Part shown: positions 58,601 through 64,000 of the stretch, in pieces | How the letters are laid out: each line of letters begins with the position of its first letter | How positions within the stretch are numbered: position 1 is the stretch's first letter | IMG/VR virus record: IMGVR_UViG_3300013131_000002 | Location: 1-64,000 of that record | Origin: a virus | Length of the DNA: 64,000 nt | Reading direction: 5' to 3' (one strand) | Notes under the pieces: model-generated | What the model saw: the letters and a program-made list of their open reading frames with translations, nothing else | Databases searched by the model: none | What the model was told of the DNA's origin: nothing | Program-made: the position numbers and the translations under genes

Positions 58601-60801
58601 GCAAGTGTGTGCTTCTTACGAAGGAGATTAAAATCATGGAACTTAAATACACTTTGAAGCATCTGATCTTTATATCCTGACCAAGGTGTAAATGGGCTGT
58701 ATACACTATCTGTAGTATGTGTACCTACCATATAATACAAGTTATGATATGGACCAAATGCAGCATCAGATCGTTTTAAAGATAGATTAGCTGCTAAGAA
58801 TAATGATGCAGGGTGTAAACCACTTTGTCCTATAATAGTTTTATTGGCTTGGGTTCTCTTTGCATAATAAACTTTATACCCTTGTATCTGCTGAAGTATA
58901 AATTTAGGGATACGAATATTTGATAATGCTACCCCTAATATTCTAACAGACTCTTCAAATACTACAGAGTTTCCACTAATTGTTACATTTGGAGTACTGT
59001 AATCTGTATTTGGAATTACGTGTGAATATAGTACATTATGATTAGATGGCATTTTATGGTGCCTAACATTCTTACCACGAAGTGTTCCTACTTGTACAGG
59101 TGTCCCTACTGAATCAGTTTCCCATATATCAAAGTCATCTGTATTTGGGTAGAGTTCATTTTGATTCTCCCAATACCCCATTGTAGATCCAGTAGCAATA
59201 CTTGTATCTAGATATTGGTATACTCTAGCATTTGGATCTCTTGCTGTTATTTCGTCTGGGTTAAAATCAGTTGGTACATTCATGTACAATGTTTCTCTTT
59301 CCCATTCTGGTTTCCAAACAGGACCACCTGTAGGAATTACATTTCTTCCAGGAATATGATATGCATATGTTTCACTTCCATCTTCTAATACGAATGAGAT
59401 GTAAAATGCATATACTTCACCACGACGATAAGTTTTCTTTTTGAACAGGTTTGTTTCTACATCTCTGTAACCTTTATTCCCTTTACTTTGAACTGGTGTT
59501 ACATACTGTAAAATATATTGTAAATCAGTATCTGACGATGTTAGATTAGCATGGTAGAGAGCTGCATAACCACTATTCAAATTAAATGCATCGTAGAATC
59601 TAGGATCGAAGGCTCCATTACCAGAAGCATCTTTTCCAATAGTTGCTACTTTTGCAGTTAATACAATTGAGTTTGCAAATCTTTGATACCCTAAATCTTT
59701 ACGTGCAGTTAAGTTTGCAGCATAAAGTTTATTGTCAAGTTGTGTAAGAGACTTTGCAGTTAAGTATCTTACCTTATCTATCACAGCAGCCTCTACTGAT
59801 GACTGTGCAGCATTTTCTAATCCACTGTATACGATAGATAGTTCTGTAGGAACTGCTGGATTAGTTGATCCAATTTCTAAAGGCTCTAGTTTGTAAACAA
59901 ATTCAGCTTCCCCAACTCTTTGTAATACATATGGGACTACATATTTATAGTCTGTATTTACAGATGTTAATTTCCATAGAATAGATTTATTAGTTTGAAA
60001 CTCATTTGGGGATCCACTAATAATTTCTCTAGGAATGTAGCTTTCTGGAGAAGGAACAATGTATACTGGATTAGATAATCCTAGTACATTTGTCTCAGTA
60101 AAATCTTTATCTGCATATGCTACTCCTAAGAAGTAGGTTCCACTTTCAATTCCTCCACCTTGTAATACCTTAACAGAGTCGAACTCCGGTATTCTTCCAG
60201 AGTCCATGAATAAATTTAGCATTCTAATGCTATTTGCATTAGCCCCTACTTGATACAAATCTGTGTATACTCCTGTAGTTTTTACTAAATTTAATTGTCT
60301 TGTTACATTTAAAATTCTTGGAGGATTGTACTCACTAATGTATTCAATATTAGTTTGAGGATTTTTAGATAATGTAAACTTATTATCTGTAAAGTATACA
60401 ATAGTTTCTCCTGTTGGGGATACTCTATATTCACCAGTTACAGGATACTCTTTGCTAAAGTTTAAATGTCCTTTAACAGATGTAGTTGTCGTGAGTAATA
60501 TTGCTTTGGATGTATGTAAGTTTGCATCTACATAGAATATGCAGGAAGCCCCCATTATAAGATTAACAGTAAATATTACAAAGTTGTCATTAGGAATTGC
60601 AATAACACCTACAGGTTCAAACTTACCTTTTTGAGAAGGCACAGATAATAGCACCTCCAAAGTAGTACCGAATTCATTGCTGATAGATCCTTTATTAATA
60701 TCCATCAAAGCATTAATTGCATCACGATAGGTACTATCGATCTGGTCCATAAGACCAGTATCTTTATTCATTCCTTTTACAAACTTAGTATCTTCTGCCA
60801 T
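55624..60801 (-). CDS. Tail muzzle/stabilization protein (1,725 aa)
   Basis: The N-terminus FVKGMNKDTGLMDQIDSTYR and then INKGSISNEFGTTLEV is typical of crAss-like and other podovirus stabilization proteins (related in role to P22 gp10), which close the tail tip. Almost the entire protein is strand-rich, with many aromatic residues and no membrane segments, consistent with a large beta-structure such as a propeller. It lies between the ring protein and the cargo genes. Family resemblance is good by motif and position; no structural confirmation. Confidence 0.82.
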   Translation of the reverse strand: MAEDTKFVKGMNKDTGLMDQIDSTYRDAINALMDINKGSISNEFGTTLEVLLSVPSQKGKFEPVGVIAIPNDNFVIFTVNLIMGASCIFYVDANLHTSKAILLTTTTSVKGHLNFSKEYPVTGEYRVSPTGETIVYFTDNKFTLSKNPQTNIEYISEYNPPRILNVTRQLNLVKTTGVYTDLYQVGANANSIRMLNLFMDSGRIPEFDSVKVLQGGGIESGTYFLGVAYADKDFTETNVLGLSNPVYIVPSPESYIPREIISGSPNEFQTNKSILWKLTSVNTDYKYVVPYVLQRVGEAEFVYKLEPLEIGSTNPAVPTELSIVYSGLENAAQSSVEAAVIDKVRYLTAKSLTQLDNKLYAANLTARKDLGYQRFANSIVLTAKVATIGKDASGNGAFDPRFYDAFNLNSGYAALYHANLTSSDTDLQYILQYVTPVQSKGNKGYRDVETNLFKKKTYRRGEVYAFYISFVLEDGSETYAYHIPGRNVIPTGGPVWKPEWERETLYMNVPTDFNPDEITARDPNARVYQYLDTSIATGSTMGYWENQNELYPNTDDFDIWETDSVGTPVQVGTLRGKNVRHHKMPSNHNVLYSHVIPNTDYSTPNVTISGNSVVFEESVRILGVALSNIRIPKFILQQIQGYKVYYAKRTQANKTIIGQSGLHPASLFLAANLSLKRSDAAFGPYHNLYYMVGTHTTDSVYSPFTPWSGYKDQMLQSVFKFHDFNLLRKKHTLATATHIDLQYVVTMQLWRGGFRGATNYNTDSGFYEGFRAGNGDDEHAWIHPDLGNTINFEEDSTSDNYDVRGVDGLNGSLLIAAAYHEVGRTGIDVGYSEGGHKGTQENLGTYQSVFAIDPDSATYLAGLTFFKNASATGFKGATYLINNSGESAIALGLTSGIPPLAGYKASDWIRADGGTSLNRVIGGVPYGVSVYVDSIGIGAKLTAMTNYQTTGGKTPFFLAVENQLIALGYNGAGNPGVNNGDITLQVLQDGDVGNCNVFGLGCSFTWSGTMYKPAGAPNTYLANLCSAKTDVFEPFDQQSLVSTGYYKSTLDVNLTTGLSSDGRSNYYTGASSDTFFGGDTYLCRYGYRSTSQSFAFTYLKSGSNQQVGILPYLLTGTLGTIYGDIPFEISTGYTANNVIMSGNEQERKDTINNENNWQRGSTAIISSVYQYIVESDDNINFRHAGDVEKGVGIVDSVYFDKYTAADIIYKSPLHDLSKMDNLLYEDQYSALQDKRVSIPYPKKEKSTNLYPNRVIRSLVQDGNFNDTYRYFTALEYRDFGQNKGAITNIFNLESLLYIHTEKSLFRTKGKQTMELGDTTQAYIGSGDLFAQEPDEFVQSSEGYLGLQNRMTSLVTKDGYFFLARDSRKMFMVGQQVTDLSAVGLSTWSRENIPFEIENMGVSLEAQGINLDAPTGRFGFTSTYDPALKRIIVTKRELVPTDTFLLLIARGDVTVTPQGFYYYKDPKRVITIEEGVWFKRSGWTISLSLDFGVWASRHSYIPPLYAFNTKHFYSFDPSNSQNFYAHDNYNNPCTFYGNIYNFEFEYIYTGETTSSTTGAVSSTKTLNKIFGAISYVIDTFKRDPGNSLRNINQFHTGFTSFYVYNTSQHSGIKDIKYLSNIRKVDNSWFTNDFRDMSGTILNTSMQQGQVNVQDDYYNGTVVPVTDRPMFLSEGVVNPYYISSLKPWHEQRKFVDKFLAVRLISNNQAQNLINLYTAKATYRASNR

Positions 60802-60811
60802 TTGTCAAATA

Positions 60812-61705
60812 TTAATAGTATCCTCTACCGTATGATCCTCTGTTTAATTCTTCTCTTGTTCCTAAGTTTTCAAAGAAGTTTGCATGTCTATTGATGTTTG
60901 GAACAAGTCTAACCCATTGATTCATGAATGATTCATATTTATCAATGCTTGGGAAGTTAGCTTGGTTACGTGCTTGTGTGCAATAGTATTTCCATTTAGC
61001 ATCAGCAAAATCGTATCCAATTCCATTCATAGATGGGGTATATCCCCCAAGTAACATTTGCTTGTAAATGTACCAGAACATAGCTTCTTTGTAACTAATG
61101 TCATCTGGTACCATTGGATAACAGTCATCATCTAATGGGAAAGCTGTATAACTTAAACATACTTGACCAGTTTCAAATGATGTTTTAATATAGTCCCCAT
61201 CAACTGTGTAAGTTTCTTTTGACTTAGCAAATTGGTTTGAACATTCCTCACAGTGAATATGTGCTGGGAATGTGCTGGTACCATATTGAAGTGGAGTAAG
61301 TGGATTGGCAGAATTTAAGTATAGGTTTTCTAATACTCTCATTCTTGCATTTAAATCCCGTAACTCGTAGTTATAAGTAATCTTATCACCAGGATCAGCA
61401 ATGACTTGTGCATTAAGTTGATCTATTTTTGCAATGAGTTCTGTGAATTCATTAGCAGTAGATGGACTTACAGCATTATTGATAGCAACTTGATTTATAA
61501 AGTACAAGTCAAGTGGAAGTAATGCCTTGAAATTATTTACTTGTAGTACACACCCTTTTGTTAAAAGTTGTGGAGTAGAACCAATATGTTCAAGAGCTTC
61601 TCCTGTCCATTCTACTGCATCATCGATCCAGTTATCTCCGGGAGGTTTTAAGTCCCTCATAACCTTACGTATGATTGCTTTACTTGATATGAGTTTATAA
61701 ATCAT
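60812..61705 (-). CDS. Ring/connector protein of the tail (297 aa)
   Basis: The N-terminal MIYKLISSKAIIRKVMRDLK followed by DAVEWTGEALEHIG is typical of crAss-like tail-ring (gp4/tail tubular A-like) proteins that join portal and tail. Helical N-terminal half, mixed middle with a cysteine pair (CEECSNQF), helical C-terminal half ending with RGSYGRGYY. It overlaps the IHF-like gene by 4 nt and is followed by the muzzle gene. Assignment by pattern and order. Confidence 0.72.
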   Translation of the reverse strand: MIYKLISSKAIIRKVMRDLKPPGDNWIDDAVEWTGEALEHIGSTPQLLTKGCVLQVNNFKALLPLDLYFINQVAINNAVSPSTANEFTELIAKIDQLNAQVIADPGDKITYNYELRDLNARMRVLENLYLNSANPLTPLQYGTSTFPAHIHCEECSNQFAKSKETYTVDGDYIKTSFETGQVCLSYTAFPLDDDCYPMVPDDISYKEAMFWYIYKQMLLGGYTPSMNGIGYDFADAKWKYYCTQARNQANFPSIDKYESFMNQWVRLVPNINRHANFFENLGTREELNRGSYGRGYY

Positions 61706-62196
61706 TTTCTAGAGTATTTTTTAAATCTTAGATAAGCTATATCGTTAGATTTTAATAAAGCAATAAGTTTCTCTTTGTTTCCTTTTACACCTCTAGTAGC
61801 ATCAAATCTATAAGCTGTTTTGTTTTTAACTTTAGCTTTGCTTTTTGTCCAATGATATTTACAGTAGTATTTATCAGTGTAGTATATATGCCACTTCTCT
61901 CCCTTGCCTGTTACACTATCGTACAACTCTACTCCAGAATCTATCAGTTCTTGTTTGTATTTTGCAGTTTCAGCCCAGTCAACAGTAAGTTTTCTTGGGT
62001 CTCTTGCTACTCTACGAATCGATAATGTTCCGAGGTTACTTTGCATGTTGAACTCATACCCGTCAAGGAGAGCTTCAACTATTGCTAGATTAAACTCGGA
62101 ACATATATCAGAAAACGTATTACAATCAATCTCTTCTTCGGTTTCTTTTAGGTAGTCTTTATGTACGGCTTTTATTGTATGTGATTTGGTTTGCAT
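61702..62196 (-). CDS. IHF/HU-like protein (164 aa)
   Basis: The central region FSDICSEFNLAIVEALLDGY, then MQSNLGTLSIRRV, resembles the core of HU/IHF proteins (helical pair, then a strand with GxLxIRR in place of GFGTFxVR). The C-terminal 70 residues are basic. crAss-like phages have an IHF-type gene in this spot between virion genes. It could compact DNA or act as a structural ring protein that reuses the fold. It overlaps the ring protein gene by 4 nt. Confidence 0.65.
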   Translation of the reverse strand: MQTKSHTIKAVHKDYLKETEEEIDCNTFSDICSEFNLAIVEALLDGYEFNMQSNLGTLSIRRVARDPRKLTVDWAETAKYKQELIDSGVELYDSVTGKGEKWHIYYTDKYYCKYHWTKSKAKVKNKTAYRFDATRGVKGNKEKLIALLKSNDIAYLRFKKYSRK

Positions 62197-62200
62197 TCAA

Positions 62201-63172
62201 TCAACACTTTTTGCCACCCATTCTTTTCTTACCTGCTGCGGCCATAGCTTGGAATTTGTTCTTTCCATATTTTTTACGACCAACAGATGCTGCAATAGCT
62301 TCAGCAGATTCTTCAGACTTACCTTCACCTTTTAGGTTATTAACCATAGCAGCAAATCTTCCTCCACCTCCTGGTTTCATAGATTTACCACCTCCCATAT
62401 AGGTACGTTTTCCACCTGTACGTTCTTGTGACTTTACAGTTACACCTGGTTTAGCAGCATTTACAACATTTGCTGCACCACTAAGAGCTTGACCTGCACC
62501 TGATAAAGCACTACCTACATTAGCACCTCTTCTAGTACCAGTAGCCTTTGCTTCTTCCATTTTTCTAGCATTTCTTAATGCTACTCTAGCACCTCTAGGA
62601 TTAGATTGAGCAGTTTGCATAGCCAAATCATAAAATCCTAATTCTTTTTTAGGTTCTTCTTTAGGTTTAGGTGCTACTTCTCCTGCTGTTGTATTAGTAG
62701 ATTCAGCATCAGCATCAGCTTTGGGGGGATCAGTATCTTCACCTCCAGCTCTCATTTTCTTTTTTGGGGACCCGAAATGGATTTCTTTGGATTCTTCCAT
62801 CCAAGACTCCTTCATTTTCTTAGGGGCTTTACCAGCCTTTTTATACATTGTTTTCATGACTTCTGATTTTTTATTTTTAATGCCACCTTTTTTAAAGGTA
62901 GTCTGTGGTTGTTCGGGTTGAGATGTATTCACAGGGGCCCCTAAACTATTACTAGCTAGGTTTTGAAGAGAAGCTCCAGTTGATTGTAAAGCTGGATATT
63001 GTACAGGGTTGCTGTCCATTTCTCCTCCAAGTGCATACTTAGATTTGATTTTCTTTTCTTGCTTAAGCATTTGCTTAGTAGGTTTCTTTCCAGAACCTTT
63101 ATTGGCACGGATGTTATCCCAAAGTCCCCTTTGAGAGTATGACCCATCTTTTCTTTTAATCAGCTTGCTCAT
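62201..63172 (-). CDS. Basic low-complexity virion-associated protein (323 aa)
   Basis: A lysine- and glycine-rich protein with acidic/proline linkers (about 145-175). The N-terminus includes GSYSQRGLWDNIRANKGSGK and the C-terminus SEESAEAIAASVGRKKYGKN followed by KFQAMAAAGKKR. This C-terminal pattern (AxAIAASxGRKKYGxxKF) recurs in other phage structural or scaffold-like proteins. It may bind DNA or RNA inside the virion. It overlaps the membrane-protein gene by 17 nt. Function unresolved. Confidence 0.6.
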   Translation of the reverse strand: MSKLIKRKDGSYSQRGLWDNIRANKGSGKKPTKQMLKQEKKIKSKYALGGEMDSNPVQYPALQSTGASLQNLASNSLGAPVNTSQPEQPQTTFKKGGIKNKKSEVMKTMYKKAGKAPKKMKESWMEESKEIHFGSPKKKMRAGGEDTDPPKADADAESTNTTAGEVAPKPKEEPKKELGFYDLAMQTAQSNPRGARVALRNARKMEEAKATGTRRGANVGSALSGAGQALSGAANVVNAAKPGVTVKSQERTGGKRTYMGGGKSMKPGGGGRFAAMVNNLKGEGKSEESAEAIAASVGRKKYGKNKFQAMAAAGKKRMGGKKC

Positions 63173-63386
63173 CTTCTTTAGGTTTATTTAGCATTTGTCT
63201 TTCTTGACGAGCTTTCAATGCTCTCTCAACATTGAACCAGATTAGGGTTATACCCCCTATAATTCCTATGATCCAAGTTATACTGTTTGTAAACATGGCC
63301 CAAGAGATAGTAGCCCATGCTACATTAAGTCCTGCCCATTCCCCGTATTCTGCTATTTTGTGTGCGTCAATGTTAAAGTGTGCCAT
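63156..63386 (-). CDS. Small membrane protein, possible second holin
   Basis: A 76-aa protein with one or two hydrophobic segments (about 20-36, LNVAWATISWAMF; about 37-51, ITWIIGIIGGITLIWF) and a charged C-terminal tail (KARQERQMLNKPKEDEQAD). The topology resembles holins, but it lies in the tail/structural operon rather than the lysis cassette. It may be a membrane component for ejection or an alternate holin. No family named. Confidence 0.5.
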   Translation of the reverse strand: MAHFNIDAHKIAEYGEWAGLNVAWATISWAMFTNSITWIIGIIGGITLIWFNVERALKARQERQMLNKPKEDEQAD

Positions 63387-63401
63387 TTCATTTATAAAGT
63401 A

Positions 63402-63662
63402 TTACCAATTACTGCAACTACCACACTTCCAAACTCGAAGTGCTTTGTTAATTCTTGAGTTAGGGTCGTTAGCTGTTTTAGCTGAAGTAAGTCTTTTCTT
63501 CATACCACACATACGTGAACAGAAAGAGTTTCTTCTTTTGCCTCCCTTTGGTTGAGGAGCCTTTAGGTTGGATCCAGGGTGTTGACTTTCGTAAGACTTT
63601 CTGCCTTTTTCGTTAAGTCCACCTTTTGGATTTTTTCCTGCTTTATTTTGCCAAGCTGCCAT
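63402..63662 (-). CDS. DUF6321-like small basic protein (86 aa)
   Basis: A basic protein with a distinctive pattern: AWQNKAGKNPKGGLNEKGRK near the start, SFCSRMCGMKKRLTSAKTAN in the middle, and NDPNSRINKALRVWKC toward the end. I recognise this order (WQxKxGKNPxGGLNxKGRxSY ... RRxSFCxRMxGMKK ... NDPxSRINxALRxW) from a family of short proteins (DUF6321) encoded in tail/head regions of many phages. Here the end adds two more cysteines (CGSCSNW). Its role is unknown. Confidence 0.75.
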   Translation of the reverse strand: MAAWQNKAGKNPKGGLNEKGRKSYESQHPGSNLKAPQPKGGKRRNSFCSRMCGMKKRLTSAKTANDPNSRINKALRVWKCGSCSNW

Positions 63663-63685
63663 ATCTACAAAATTAGTTAAAAATG

Positions 63686-64000
63686 TTATTGTTGTACATT
63701 GTTATTATCATAATTTGTAGCCTGTTGTTGAGTAGATGGAGCTCCTCCTGTCACATCCTGAGATCTATCTGCAGATGTATCTGAGAATGTACCTGCAAGT
63801 AATCTAAGTTCTCCATTCATCATGCCTTGAGTAATAGCTTGTACCATATCCATAGGCATAGGAAATGGACTAGAATCACTATAACAAGGTTGATTTCCAC
63901 AATCTCTGAATGCTGCTACTTCTTCTGGATCTTCAAATACACCTCTTACGTTAACGTAATCAGCTCCTTTAGGATTAAGAACATATAGGTAGTCCTCAAT
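63686..64000 (-). CDS. C-terminal part of a virion ring-region protein (partial)
   Basis: An open frame of 104 codons runs from the right edge to a TAA at 63686. The sequence includes DYLYVLNPKGADYVNVRGVF, then SPFPMPMDMVQAITQGMMNG, and ends in a Gln/Asn-rich tail. This pattern matches, from memory, the end of a conserved crAss-like structural protein near the ring genes. The start is outside the window. It is transcribed just before the DUF6321-like gene with a short gap. Confidence 0.65.
   Translation of the reverse strand: MEDYLYVLNPKGADYVNVRGVFEDPEEVAAFRDCGNQPCYSDSSPFPMPMDMVQAITQGMMNGELRLLAGTFSDTSADRSQDVTGGAPSTQQQATNYDNNNVQQ

Overview
The window is 64 kb of a crAss-like (Crassvirales) double-stranded DNA phage that very probably infects a member of the Bacteroidota. 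The evidence is a run of giant leftward virion genes, including a 2,382-aa protein with the DFDVD metal-binding signature of the crAss-like virion RNA polymerase, plus a crAss-type terminase, muzzle/stabilization protein, ring protein and IHF-like proteins. It also has a family A DNA polymerase of the kind found in part of the crAss-like group (as in Cellulophaga phage phi14:2) and an adjacent rIIA/rIIB pair. Host-type promoters match the Bacteroidota consensus (TTTG, about 19-20 nt, TAnnTTTG). No integrase, repressor, tRNA or CRISPR array was seen, so a lytic, circularly mapping genome is the simplest reading.

Layout. (1) Positions 1-8181, leftward: three small genes, a structured untranslated stretch, fibre-like proteins, a compact lysis cassette (L,D-transpeptidase-like lysin, holin-like protein, two overlapping spanin-like proteins), a phage GroES, a chain of overlapping small genes, and the large terminase subunit, which runs off the left edge. 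(2) Positions 8182-8678: a non-coding divergent region with an inverted repeat over a leftward promoter and AT-rich direct repeats, a candidate origin or control region. (3) Positions 8679-30151, rightward: first small early genes separated by hairpin-rich untranslated stretches, then the replication and recombination block: PolA, a DnaA domain-IV-like protein, SF2 helicase, DnaB-like helicase, Sak4-like ATPase, SSB-like protein, primase, PDDEXK nuclease, rIIA, rIIB, FEN exonuclease, uracil-DNA glycosylase and an Nmad1/DUF1599 protein. A bidirectional terminator at 30157-30184 separates it from the next block. (4) Positions 30195-64000, leftward: virion genes, transcribed in the order ring-region protein (cut by the right edge), DUF6321-like protein, small membrane protein, basic protein, IHF-like protein, ring protein, muzzle protein, then four or five very large cargo/ejection proteins ending with the RNA polymerase and a second metallopeptidase-motif protein.

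How it fits together. In phi14:2 the virion RNA polymerase enters the cell with the DNA and transcribes early genes, while host polymerase makes the rest. The window agrees with this. Host-type promoters are visible on the late (leftward) strand, best at 3591-3621 and 7694-7724, but I found none matching on the early (rightward) strand, where a 15-nt motif recurs after hairpins instead. If the genome is circular, the leftward genes at 1-8181 would continue across the right edge through the unseen portal and capsid genes into 64000-30195 as one late transcription unit.

Least explained parts: four structured non-coding segments (7453-7690, 9222-9517, 11505-11700, 12141-12256), a membrane-anchored AT-hook protein, HExxH peptidase motifs in two giant virion proteins, a LysM module in a third, and a primase whose Toprim glutamate appears replaced. 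All calls come from reading the sequence; no database search was run.
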